Assembly (NCBI GenBank): GCA_001564055.1
Contig: LKNB01000003.1
Span: forward strand, 56,066-120,065
Direction: 5' to 3'
Source: Rhodothermaceae bacterium Tc-Br11_B2g6_7
GTDB taxonomy: Bacteria; Bacteroidota; Rhodothermia; Rhodothermales; Salinibacteraceae
DNA length: 64,000 nt
Shown here piece by piece: positions 49,158 through 58,861 of the stretch. Positions within the stretch are counted from its first letter, which is position 1. Every line of letters starts with the position of its first letter. The position numbers and the translations under genes are program-made. Below the pieces are notes generated by a model. It was not told the DNA's origin. It did no database searches and saw only the letters and a program-made list of their open reading frames with translations.

Positions 49158-50693
49158 ATGCCATCTTCACAATCAGCAGCTGAGGTGCGGCCGATCCGCA
49201 AGGTCCTTGTGGCCAACCGGGGCGAGATTGCGCTGCGGGTGATGCGCACGTGTCGGGAGCGGGGCATCGCCACGGTGGCCGTCTACAGTGCCCCCGACCG
49301 CACCGCGCCACACGTCCGCATGGCCGATGAGGCCTATCTGCTGGGGCCGGCGCCGTCGTCGGAGTCGTATTTGAAGCAGGAGACGATCCTTGAGGTGGCC
49401 GCCGCTGCAGGGGTAGACGCCATCCACCCTGGGTATGGGTTTCTCTCGGAGAATGCGGACTTTGCGGAGGCCTGCGCCGACGCGGGGATCACCTTCATCG
49501 GGCCCTCGCCCGACGCCATCCGCGCTATGGGCGACAAAACGGCAGCCCGCGCCATGATGCAGGAGGCGGGGGTACCGATGGCACCGGGGACGCCCGACGC
49601 TATCGCGGATGCCGAGGAAGCGGCGGGCGCTGCCGAAGAGATTGGCTATCCGGTGCTCATCAAGGCGGCCGCCGGCGGGGGCGGGAAGGGGATGCGCGTG
49701 GTGCGGGAAGCCGCCAACTTACACCGGGCCCTGGAGATGGCGCAGAGCGAGGCGCAGTCTGCCTTCGGCGACGGCCGCGTGTTTGTGGAGAAGTACATCG
49801 ACCAGCCCCGGCACGTAGAAATCCAGATCCTGGCCGACGCCCACGGCCATACCGTGCACCTCTTTGAGCGCGAGTGCTCCATCCAGCGGCGCCATCAGAA
49901 AGTAGTGGAAGAAGCGCCTTCGCCCATCGTGACGCCCGACCTCCGCGAGCGCATGGGGCAGGCCGCCGTCGATGCCGCCGCCGCGTGTGGATACGTGAAC
50001 GCCGGCACGGTGGAGTTTCTGGTGGATGCCGACCGCCACTTCTATTTCATGGAGATGAATACCCGCCTCCAGGTAGAGCACCCCGTTACGGAATGGATCA
50101 CGGGTGTGGACCTGGTGGCTGAGCAACTGCGCGTGGCGGAAGGGCGACCGCTCGCGTTTGCGCAGGAAGACCTACGCATCAACGGCCATGCCATCGAGTG
50201 CCGGATCTATGCCGAGGACCCGGCCAGCGGCTTTCTGCCAGACCCCGGGCCGCTGCATCGCCATGCGCCCCCCTCAGGCCCGGGCGTGCGCGTGGACGCC
50301 GGCGTAGAGGAAGGCGGGGATGTCCTCATTCACTACGACCCCATGATCTCCAAGCTGACCACCTGGGGTGCCACCCGCGATGTGGCCGTCCGGCGTATGG
50401 ACCGCGCGCTGGCCGAATATGCCATTGCCGGTGTGCAGACGACCATCCCGTTTTGCCGCTTTGTGATGCAGCACGAGGGCTTCCGGAGCGGCGAGATGTC
50501 CACCCACTTTGTGGACCAGGAGTTTACCCCCGACGCGCTCGCGCCCACCGATGCCGGCCTGCGACGGGCGGTGGCGGCAGCGGCTGTGTTGGCGCATACC
50601 CATCAGCAGCAGACAGCGGAACCCCCAACTCCGGTCAATGGTAAAGGATTGATACAACTCAGTAATTGGAAAAAACACCGCCGTGCGTATTAG
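49158..50693 (+). CDS. accC: Acetyl-CoA carboxylase biotin carboxylase subunit
   Basis: RKVLVANRGEIALRVMRTCRERGI; AAAGGGGKGMRVV; FYFMEMNTRLQVEHPVTE; GHAIECRIYAEDP. Confidence 0.95.
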   Translation: MPSSQSAAEVRPIRKVLVANRGEIALRVMRTCRERGIATVAVYSAPDRTAPHVRMADEAYLLGPAPSSESYLKQETILEVAAAAGVDAIHPGYGFLSENADFAEACADAGITFIGPSPDAIRAMGDKTAARAMMQEAGVPMAPGTPDAIADAEEAAGAAEEIGYPVLIKAAAGGGGKGMRVVREAANLHRALEMAQSEAQSAFGDGRVFVEKYIDQPRHVEIQILADAHGHTVHLFERECSIQRRHQKVVEEAPSPIVTPDLRERMGQAAVDAAAACGYVNAGTVEFLVDADRHFYFMEMNTRLQVEHPVTEWITGVDLVAEQLRVAEGRPLAFAQEDLRINGHAIECRIYAEDPASGFLPDPGPLHRHAPPSGPGVRVDAGVEEGGDVLIHYDPMISKLTTWGATRDVAVRRMDRALAEYAIAGVQTTIPFCRFVMQHEGFRSGEMSTHFVDQEFTPDALAPTDAGLRRAVAAAAVLAHTHQQQTAEPPTPVNGKGLIQLSNWKKHRRAY

Positions 50694-50831
50694 TAGTTTT
50701 TATATACCATGTAATCGTTCGTTGTACACGCACAGCAGCCTGCTTTCCAAGAGCTGATTTGCTTTCACTCGTAGCCTCACAGGCACACCCCACCGCCCTG
50801 TCAGGTCTTTCCTAACGTATCCCTTCCATCA

Positions 50832-51464
50832 ATGGCGACAAAAACCGTGGCTAAACCAAAGAAAGAAACACATCACATCGCGCGCATCGACATCCAGCCG
50901 GATGAGGAGCACCCCAACCGATCCCCTACGCACGGCTGGCTCGTGCGCGTCCGGCGGCAGGGGCAGCGCGTCGGCAAGTTTTTCTCTGACAAGAAGCACG
51001 GCGGAAAGGAAAATGCGCTGTATGAGCACGCGATTCCGTACCGCGACAAACTGATCGAAGAGATGCCAGAGCCTGACGATCCCGTCCGCCGCTCAGCCGA
51101 AGCCCGCAGCAAAAGCGGGGTCATCGGGCTGCACCTCTCCTCGAAGGACATCGGCAACGGCACCCGCAAGCCGTACATCCAGCTCAGCTGGACGAGCGAA
51201 GACGGCCGCCGCCGCAGCACCTCGTTTTCTGTGGAGAAGTGGGGCCTGAAGCGTGCCGTGTGGAATGGCTGCCTCCGCCTTCACAAGGAGCGCGAGCGCA
51301 TGGGCGTAGAGGACCGCGAGCAGGATCCGGAGAAGATGTTTGCGGTGGCCTACCCCAATATCCTGGAGCGCTACCGCGAGGACTATGAGCAGGAACCGCC
51401 CCCGCCGCGCCGTCCGGCTGAGCTCGACCGTAAGATGCCGGACATGGAGTTTGACGTAGAGTAA
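50832..51464 (+). CDS. Tandem AP2-like DNA-binding domain protein
   Basis: THGWLVRVRRQGQRVGKFFSDKKHGGKENALYEHAIPYRDKL and SKSGVIGLHLSS...KPYIQLSWTSEDGRRRSTSFSVEKWGLKRAVWNGCLRLHKERE: two AP2/ERF-like repeats. Confidence 0.7.
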   Translation: MATKTVAKPKKETHHIARIDIQPDEEHPNRSPTHGWLVRVRRQGQRVGKFFSDKKHGGKENALYEHAIPYRDKLIEEMPEPDDPVRRSAEARSKSGVIGLHLSSKDIGNGTRKPYIQLSWTSEDGRRRSTSFSVEKWGLKRAVWNGCLRLHKERERMGVEDREQDPEKMFAVAYPNILERYREDYEQEPPPPRRPAELDRKMPDMEFDVE

Positions 51465-51518
51465 ACACCGCCCATCGGCATCAGCACCATCTGGATCCCG
51501 CAAGCTCCCGGCCTGCGT

Positions 51519-51559
51519 AGCCCTTCGCTGCGCAGGCATTTGTATGCAGCGGGCTTTTT
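51519..51559 (+). terminator. Probable intrinsic terminator
   Basis: agcccttcgctgc...gcagcgggct TTTTTG. Confidence 0.55.
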
Positions 51560-51702
51560 GCTGCGGTGGCGCAGGGCTGGACCCGTTGCTGTCGGTTGGC
51601 ATTTAGTTGCTTCGGAAATCGGTACGCTGCGCGCCACTATTACACCGAACATCGGCGCGCGGTACCCTCCTCTTGAACCCTACGTCCACTTGCCCCTGCC
51701 CG

Positions 51703-52485
51703 ATGTCTCGCCTACTTCCCGCGATCATTCTTACGCTGTTTCTGCTTTTGCCCTCTGGCTGTGCTCCATCGCCGGATGAAGACGCGGCGCCCGCCTCGGT
51801 GGCTTCCAGTGAGGCGGCGTTCTCCGTGGTGGTGTTCTCGCGGACAGACGGCTACCGCCACGCGTCCATCGACGACGGGCTGGCGCTGCTGCGCACGCTG
51901 GGGCAGCAGCACAGCTTCCGCGTGCAGGCGACCGAGGACCCCGAAAGGCTTACCGGCCGCTATCTTTCGGAAGCCGACGTGGTAGTCTTTCTGAACACGT
52001 CGGAGACCGTCTTCGACACCGATGCGCAGCGCGAGCAGTTCCGGGCGTTTGTGGAAGCGGGCGGCGGGTTTGTGGGAGTGCACGCTGCAGCAGACACGGA
52101 ATACGATTGGCCCTGGTACGGCCAGCTTGTCGGGGCCTACTTTGACGGGCATCCGGCCGTACAGGAGGCGCGCCTTGACGTGGTTGATGATGGCCACCCC
52201 TCCACCGCGCATCTTCCCAACCCGTGGGTTCGCACCGATGAGTGGTACAGCTACCGCGATGTGCAGGAGGGCCTTACGGTGCTCCTCAACCTGGACGAAG
52301 ATACCTACGACCTGGAGGATACGCCGGCCATGGGGGATGAACATCCGATCGCGTGGTACCACACGGTGGGCGAGGGCCGCTCGTGGTACACGGGGCTGGG
52401 GCACACGGCGGACGCCTACACCGAGGAGGCCTTTCAGGAGCACTTGCTGGGAGGCCTCCGGTGGGCCGCCGGGCAGGAGGAATAG
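51703..52485 (+). CDS. ThuA-domain lipoprotein
   Basis: LLLPSGCAPS lipobox; VVVFSRTDGYRHASIDDGLALL; GGGFVGVHAAADTEYDWPWYGQLVGAYFDGHP; PIAWYHTVGEGRSWYTGLGHT. Confidence 0.9.
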   Translation: MSRLLPAIILTLFLLLPSGCAPSPDEDAAPASVASSEAAFSVVVFSRTDGYRHASIDDGLALLRTLGQQHSFRVQATEDPERLTGRYLSEADVVVFLNTSETVFDTDAQREQFRAFVEAGGGFVGVHAAADTEYDWPWYGQLVGAYFDGHPAVQEARLDVVDDGHPSTAHLPNPWVRTDEWYSYRDVQEGLTVLLNLDEDTYDLEDTPAMGDEHPIAWYHTVGEGRSWYTGLGHTADAYTEEAFQEHLLGGLRWAAGQEE

Positions 52486-52518
52486 CTGCGCCGAATCGGC
52501 GCGCACGAGGGCTGGCGG

Positions 52519-53535
52519 CTACGCCTCGTTGGACGCTGCGGTAGGCTGCAGCGTAAAGCTCTCGCCGACGTCCAGCACCCGGAGGCGGTCGGCCACGTCT
52601 GCGGTCGTAGCGGCGGCTTGCACTTCGTGTGGGGGCTCATCCAGCGGCTCATCGGCCAGGTCGAAGGTGCCCCAGTGGATGGGCAGCATATAGTCCGCGT
52701 CCAGGTCGATGAGGGCCTGCACGGTCTCTGCGGGCTGCATGTGGACGGGCGCCATAATCGACCGCGGCTTGTACGCGCCGATGGGGAGGGCGGCGATGTG
52801 CGGCGCGCCCAGCTGCTTGCGTATGGTCTGGAAGTGGGTGTTGTACGCGGTGTCCCCGCCAAAGTAGAAGCGGGTGTGCGCCGTGGTGAAGTACCAACTG
52901 GCCCACAGCGTGGCGTTGCGGGTGGCCAGGCCGCGGCCGGTAAAGTGCTTCGCCGGTGTGCAGTGGAGCTGATAGGTATCCGTGGCAACGTACTGGCCCC
53001 AGTCCAATTCCGTAACCGGGTCGAAGCCCCAGCCGCGCAGGATCCCGCCTACGCCAAGGGGAGCCAGCACCTCGGGCTGAAACGCCTGGTGCAGAGCCTC
53101 AAGGGTCGGGCGGTCGCAGTGGTCGTAATGATCGTGCGAGAGCACCACAAGGTCGACGCCCGGCAGGTCGGCCACGGACAGGGGCGGCGGCACCTGGCGC
53201 GCGGGGCCGGCAAAAGGCACCGGGCTGGCGCGCTGGCTGAGCATGGGGTCTGTCAACAGCGCAAGCCCCGGCACCTGGATGTAGAGGCTGGCATGGCCGA
53301 GCCAGGTCACCCGCATCCGCTCGGGGGTGGTGCGCAGCCGGGCGAGGTCCACGGGCTGATGCGGCGCCGGCTGGTGCGTCCGCGGGACGAGGGCGCGCCG
53401 CAGGAGCCAGGGCGTAACCTCCAACAGGGAGGCCGGCACTGCGGAGCTACCCGGCGTGCGGAAGCCATCGGCCGTGTGGTGGGTCTGGGCGTACCAGGGC
53501 GCTGTGTGGACGGTGAAGGAGCGGGTCCGCGCCAT
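52519..53535 (-). CDS. MBL-fold metal-dependent hydrolase (NAPE-PLD/UlaG-like)
   Basis: RVTWLGHASLYIQVPGLALLTDPMLSQRASPV; LVVLSHDHYDHCDRPT; FGGDTAYN; LPIHWGTFDLADE. Confidence 0.93.
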   Translation of the reverse strand: MARTRSFTVHTAPWYAQTHHTADGFRTPGSSAVPASLLEVTPWLLRRALVPRTHQPAPHQPVDLARLRTTPERMRVTWLGHASLYIQVPGLALLTDPMLSQRASPVPFAGPARQVPPPLSVADLPGVDLVVLSHDHYDHCDRPTLEALHQAFQPEVLAPLGVGGILRGWGFDPVTELDWGQYVATDTYQLHCTPAKHFTGRGLATRNATLWASWYFTTAHTRFYFGGDTAYNTHFQTIRKQLGAPHIAALPIGAYKPRSIMAPVHMQPAETVQALIDLDADYMLPIHWGTFDLADEPLDEPPHEVQAAATTADVADRLRVLDVGESFTLQPTAASNEA

Positions 53536-53744
53536 GAGAAACGAAAGGCAATGGTACAGAGCGGAAGGGTACAAACCAAGGAGCTGCGCGCGCTCTTACT
53601 TGCCGTCTGGCCGGTCCGATCCCTGCCCGCCGCAGCGAAACAATCGCTTTTCGTCGCAGGTTGCTCCACCGCCTCTTGCGGCGGGGCGCGGCCTCCTGCC
53701 CTGCCATGATCGGTTCCTACGCTCTACCACCCGCCCATCGCCCT

Positions 53745-55151
53745 ATGCCTGTTCGCTACACCCCGCTTGGCCGTACCGACACGATCGGTGCCAGCTGTCA
53801 CTTTCTCGACATTCACGGCACCGGCGTTGCGCTGGATGCCGGGCTGGACCCGGAAGAGGACGGGCCGGCCAGCACACCGGATTTTCGCATCATTAAGCAG
53901 GAGCCGGACTGGTACATCGACCACGTCCTCGTGACCCACGCGCACCACGACCACCTGGGGGGGCTACCGGTGCTCTTCCGGGAGTTTCCGCATGCGCTGG
54001 CCCACATGACGCCGGCCACCCGCAAGCTGGCCGATGTCCTCCTGCCTGCCTCCGCCCGCCTGCAGCGCCGCCGCATGCGCGAAGGCTCGTCGGCTTACGA
54101 CCCGCTGTTCGACGAGGAGGACGTGGAGCTGCATAGCTACCTCTACCTCACGCACGACCCGGGCGACCCGTTCGACATCACGGGGCTGAACGGGCAAACG
54201 ACGGTAACAGCCGAGTTCTTCGACGCCGGCCACATCCTGGGCTCGGCCGGGGTGCTGCTCACCTACGAGGACGAAGGCACGGAGCGGCGCCTCTTTTACA
54301 CCGGCGACACCAACCCCAACGCGCAGACCATCATCCCGGGCGGCACGTACCCGGAGCCGCCCATCGATACGCTGCTGCTGGAGTCCACCCTCGGCGCTGA
54401 TCCCGAGGCCGAGCAGACCACGCGCCGGGAGGAAGAGCGCAAGCTGCGGGACGCGGTGGTGCGCGTGCTGGAGCGCGGCGGCAACGTTGTGATCCCGGTG
54501 TTTGCCATCGGCCGCGCACAGGAGATTCTGGCCCTCATCGATCGCTACAAACAGCGCGGTGACATCGGCGCCGACGTGCCCGTGTACACGGCGGGGCTGC
54601 AGCGGGCCATCTCCGACATCTACGACAAAACCCGCACGGACACCCCCCGCCTGAACAACGACTTCCGGGTGTACGGTGTCGACCAGGAGCGCGTACCCCG
54701 GAGTTCGCAGGGCAAGCGGCGCGGCCTGCACGAGCCGTCCATTTACGTGGTGACCAGCGGGATGATGTTCGAGGGTACGCTCTCCAACTGGTTCGCGCAG
54801 CGCGTCGTGGAGGACGAAGACAGCAGCATCATCCTGGTCGGTTTCTCGAAAGAAGGCTCCCCGGCCGACCGGCTGCTGACCGCCGCGGAGTCAGCGGAGG
54901 AGGAGATGCACGTGGTGCTGGACGAACTGGTGGGGCCGCAGCAGCTCCGGTGCGAGGTGCAGCGGCTGCGCTTTAGCGGCCACGGCACCCGGCGCGACCT
55001 GCTCGACATCGTGGGCCGGCTGAAGCCCTCGCGCGTCGTGCTCGTCCACGGGGACGCCGACGCCCGCACCTGGATGGCCGACAACCTCGCGCACTTCTAC
55101 CCGGACGTGGAGGTCACGAACTCAGAGACCGGGAAGACGCTGACGCTCTAA
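53745..55151 (+). CDS. MBL-fold beta-CASP exonuclease-like protein
   Basis: VLVTHAHHDHLGGLPVL; FYTGDTNP; VIPVFAIGRAQEIL; VTSGMMFEG; RVVLVHGDADARTWMA; alternative start 53706. Confidence 0.92.
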   Translation: MPVRYTPLGRTDTIGASCHFLDIHGTGVALDAGLDPEEDGPASTPDFRIIKQEPDWYIDHVLVTHAHHDHLGGLPVLFREFPHALAHMTPATRKLADVLLPASARLQRRRMREGSSAYDPLFDEEDVELHSYLYLTHDPGDPFDITGLNGQTTVTAEFFDAGHILGSAGVLLTYEDEGTERRLFYTGDTNPNAQTIIPGGTYPEPPIDTLLLESTLGADPEAEQTTRREEERKLRDAVVRVLERGGNVVIPVFAIGRAQEILALIDRYKQRGDIGADVPVYTAGLQRAISDIYDKTRTDTPRLNNDFRVYGVDQERVPRSSQGKRRGLHEPSIYVVTSGMMFEGTLSNWFAQRVVEDEDSSIILVGFSKEGSPADRLLTAAESAEEEMHVVLDELVGPQQLRCEVQRLRFSGHGTRRDLLDIVGRLKPSRVVLVHGDADARTWMADNLAHFYPDVEVTNSETGKTLTL

Positions 55152-55409
55152 TTCCTCGGCCGCTGAGCACACGCACAAGCCGTCTGCTCGGGGACCCGTA
55201 TCTTTTTGTTTTAGTTGGGATTGTCGTTACTGCAGATCTATCTGCACCAGCCCTTCCTGAGCCAGCAAATCGCTGTTTTTTTGCAGGGGCGTCGCATGCA
55301 TGGTCTGTCGTAGTGCCGTCCGTTGTGTGTGCACGGAGCCACCGTGAAAGGTGTTGCTCTCAGTGGACCTTACGCTCTTGTAACTTTCTATATTCAGCCC
55401 ACGCCGTTC

Positions 55410-58355
55410 ATGCTTGCCACGTCTACCTCTGAGCGCATGCGCGACCTGGCCGAAACGCTCCGGCCCCAAATTGCCGGAGAACTGCGCGTTGACGCGATGA
55501 CGAACGCGCTCTACGCCACGGATGCCAGCCTCTACGAGATGCAGCCGCTGGGCCTGCTGCTGCCCAAGACGGCGGAGGACGTGCAGATCGCGCTTGAAGC
55601 GTGCGCGCAACGCCAGATTCCGGTGTTGCCGCGCGGCGGCGGGTCGTCGCTCTCGGGGCAGACCGTGGCTGAGGCGCTCGTCATCGACTGCTCACGCCAC
55701 CTGGATGCCATCCTGGAGATCAACGCCGAGGAGCAGTGGGTGCGCGTGCAGCCGGGCCTTACGCTGGAGCGCCTGAACAAAGCCCTGGCGCCACACGGGC
55801 TGATGGTGGGCCCCGATCCGGCCAGTGGGAGCCGGGCCACGCTCGGTGGTATGGTGGCGAACAACTCCACCGGCACGCACTCCATCCTGTACGGCAACAT
55901 CATCGACCATGTGGAGGCGCTGGAGGTGCTGCTGGCCGATGGCACCCCCGCCACGTTCCAGTCCCTCTCCCGCGCCGAATGGAAGGCCCAGGCCAACCGG
56001 CCCGGCCTCGTGGGCGATGTCTTCTTTGGGCTGCACCAACTCCTGAAGGAGCACGCGGAGGTGATCCAGCGGGACACCCCCGATCACTGGCGCCTCAACA
56101 GCGGCTACCGGCTGGAGCGCCTGCTGCCCCACGGCAAGGCGCCGGAGACCGCCACGCGCAATCCCGCGCAGCTCCTCTGCGGCAGCGAAGGCACTCTCGC
56201 CTTTACCACCCAAATCACCCTGCGCGTGGTGCCACGCCCAACCCGGACCGCGCTGGCCATCGTGCACTACGAGACGCGTGACGAGGCGTTACGCTCGGTG
56301 ACGACGATCCTTGACACCGACCCGTCCGCCGTGGAGCTGTTCGACGGGGTGGCCATCGAACGCACGCGCCAGGCGCCCGGCTTTGCGCCGCGCCTCACCT
56401 TTCTCGAGGGCAACCCCGGCGCCGTGCTCATCACCGAGTACTTCGGCGAGACAAAGGACGAGCTGGACGAACGCCTTGATGTGCTGGAACGGACCCTCCG
56501 GGCGGCCGATGAAAGCTACGCCATCGTGGCCACGCACGACCCCGAGCAAATCAAGAACGTCTGGACCGTGCGCAAAGAGGGCTTGGGCATTGTGATGGGC
56601 GTGAAGGGTGACTTCAAGCCGGTAGCCGTCATTGAGGATGCCTCGGTGCCGGTGGAGCACCTCGCCGACTACATCGCGGACCTCGACGCCATGCTGCAGG
56701 CGCAGGACACGGAGGCGGTGTACTACGCCCATGCCTCCGCCGGCTGCCTGCACGTGCGCCCCTTCCTCAATACCAAGACCGCCGATGGCGCCCGGAAGCT
56801 GGAGGCCATCAGTCAGGGGTCGATGGAGCTTGTGGCGAAGTATGGCGGCGCCATCGCCTCCGAGCACGGCGACGGCATCGTGCGCGGCTGGCTCAACGAG
56901 CAGTTCCTCGGCACCGAGCTCTGCGATGTGTACCGCCGGCTAAAGCACCTCTTCGACCCGCAGGGCATCCTCAACCCGGGCAAGATCATCGACACGCCGG
57001 CCGCAAGCGAACACCTGCGGATGGGCCCCGAATACGACACGATTCCGATGCTCGAAGAGCTCGACTGGTCGGCCGATGGCGGGTTTGCGCGCTCCGTGGA
57101 GCTGTGCAACGGCAACGGGGCGTGCCGCAAGCTGGAGAGCGGCACCATGTGCCCCAGCTTTATGGTAACGCGCGAGGAAGAGCACTCCACCCGCGGCCGA
57201 GCCAACGCGCTGCGGGCTGCGCTCTCGGGCGCCCTGCCCCGCGAAGAGCTGACGGGCGAGCGCATGCACGAGGTGATGGACCTGTGCATCCAGTGCAAGG
57301 CTTGCAAGACGGAGTGCCCGTCGAATGTGGACATGGCCAAGATGAAGACGGAGTGGCTCTCCAAAGTCTGGAAAACAAAGCGCCCGCCGCTGCGCACGCG
57401 TCTCTTTGCCGAGCAGCCGCACCTGGCGCGCTGGGTGGCGGGCACGCCGCTGGCCTCCGTGGTGAACGCCGTCAACAAGCTGAAGCCCCTGCGCTGGCTC
57501 ATGGACCGGACGCTGGGCATCAGCAAGCGCCGCGACCTGCCGTCGTTCGCGCGGCGTACCTTTACGCAGGACTTCGCAGCCCGCAACGGAGAGGCTGGTG
57601 CGCACCCCAACGGCACGAGCCCGGACCGGCAGGTGGTCTTCTTCGCCGATACCTTTAACAACTGCCACCGGCCGGGTACCGCCGGCGCGGCCGCCTCTTT
57701 TCTGGAGGAAGCCGGCTACGAGGTAATTGTGCCGAAGGCTTCCCTGTGCTGTGGGCGCACCTACATCTCGAAGGGCTTCATCACGAAGGCGCAGCAGCAG
57801 GCCCTCGAAATGGTCGATCACCTGCACGACTACGTACGGCGGGGGCTGCCCATCGTGGGGCTGGAGCCGAGCTGTATCCTCACGCTGGCCGACGAGTTCA
57901 CGTCGCTGCTGCCCGGCGACCTCCGGGCGAAGGAGCTGGCCGGGGCGGCGCAGACGTTCGAGACGTTCGTTGCCTCCGAAGCCGACGCCGGCCGCTTGGA
58001 TCACCTCAGGTGGAAAGATGAGCAGCGTACGGTGCTGCTGCATGGGCACTGCCATCAGAAGGCGCTGGACGGCACGGGGCCGTCGGAGCGCACGCTGGGC
58101 CTGCCGCCCGGCTACACGGTGCAGACGCTCGACACGAGCTGCTGCGGCATGGCGGGCGCGTTCGGCTACGAGTCGGAGCACGTCGACATCTCCCTGAAGA
58201 TGGCCGAGCGCCGCCTGGCTCCGGCTGTGCGCGAAGCAAGCCCCGACGTGCTGATCGCGGCTTCAGGCTTTTCCTGCCGCAGCCAGATCAAAGACGCCAC
58301 CGACCGCTCCGCGCTGCATCCGGCGGAGATCTTGCTGGAGGCGCTGGCGGACTGA
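55410..58355 (+). CDS. FAD-linked oxidase / 4Fe-4S / CCG-domain fusion oxidoreductase (YdiJ-like)
   Basis: VLPRGGGSSLSGQTVAEALVID; FAD_oxidase_C; CIQCKACKTECPSNVDM; two CCG motifs (SLCCGRTYISKG; TSCCGMAGAFGYE). Confidence 0.93.
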   Translation: MLATSTSERMRDLAETLRPQIAGELRVDAMTNALYATDASLYEMQPLGLLLPKTAEDVQIALEACAQRQIPVLPRGGGSSLSGQTVAEALVIDCSRHLDAILEINAEEQWVRVQPGLTLERLNKALAPHGLMVGPDPASGSRATLGGMVANNSTGTHSILYGNIIDHVEALEVLLADGTPATFQSLSRAEWKAQANRPGLVGDVFFGLHQLLKEHAEVIQRDTPDHWRLNSGYRLERLLPHGKAPETATRNPAQLLCGSEGTLAFTTQITLRVVPRPTRTALAIVHYETRDEALRSVTTILDTDPSAVELFDGVAIERTRQAPGFAPRLTFLEGNPGAVLITEYFGETKDELDERLDVLERTLRAADESYAIVATHDPEQIKNVWTVRKEGLGIVMGVKGDFKPVAVIEDASVPVEHLADYIADLDAMLQAQDTEAVYYAHASAGCLHVRPFLNTKTADGARKLEAISQGSMELVAKYGGAIASEHGDGIVRGWLNEQFLGTELCDVYRRLKHLFDPQGILNPGKIIDTPAASEHLRMGPEYDTIPMLEELDWSADGGFARSVELCNGNGACRKLESGTMCPSFMVTREEEHSTRGRANALRAALSGALPREELTGERMHEVMDLCIQCKACKTECPSNVDMAKMKTEWLSKVWKTKRPPLRTRLFAEQPHLARWVAGTPLASVVNAVNKLKPLRWLMDRTLGISKRRDLPSFARRTFTQDFAARNGEAGAHPNGTSPDRQVVFFADTFNNCHRPGTAGAAASFLEEAGYEVIVPKASLCCGRTYISKGFITKAQQQALEMVDHLHDYVRRGLPIVGLEPSCILTLADEFTSLLPGDLRAKELAGAAQTFETFVASEADAGRLDHLRWKDEQRTVLLHGHCHQKALDGTGPSERTLGLPPGYTVQTLDTSCCGMAGAFGYESEHVDISLKMAERRLAPAVREASPDVLIAASGFSCRSQIKDATDRSALHPAEILLEALAD

Positions 58356-58667
58356 GCACTCGTGCGGTCGATTATCGCTTCGCCTCCTCAGGAAATGCTT
58401 CGAGGGAGGCAGTTGTGAGGACCAGGGTCGATGGAACGCCCCCTTCCGCCGCTGTCGCGGCACCTTCCCCAGAAGGGAAGGCGAGGCGTAGGCTGCATGA
58501 TTTGAACGATTATCTCCTCGTCCCGTCCGTCCCGCGCTACGGCATCAGTGGCCCTGTTCCCGCATGCCCTCCGTCTCGGGGGGCACCTGCAGGCTGGACC
58601 GTCTCGGTCCACGGTCGCGGCGCGATGCTAACGTTGCGTTGTGCGCCACGATGAGGTGTAATCGCTA

Positions 58668-58687
58668 ATAGCTGTTTAAACAGCTAT
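58668..58687. repeat. Perfect 20-bp palindrome
   Basis: ATAGCTGTTTAAACAGCTAT, upstream of the toxin-like gene. Confidence 0.85.
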
Positions 58688-58861
58688 AGTTCATCTTTTC
58701 TTAATGTAAGGGTGTTGCATGTGAGCATTGGGGGGGTATTGTTGGCGCGGCCTTTCGCTGCACGGGGGGGTAGAACGTAAGCGCCCAAGGGCGCGCCGTG
58801 TCCCCTGCGTGCAGGAGTGTGGAGTAGCCTCCGCTACTACCCACGTGCCTGCTCGCCGCTT

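Noticed and set aside
47963-49183. 406-aa plus-strand ORF antisense to dnaJ
   Set aside because: Shadow ORF; DnaJ on the minus strand is certain
56940-58181. 413-aa minus-strand ORF over the FAD/FeS oxidoreductase
   Set aside because: Shadow ORF without domains
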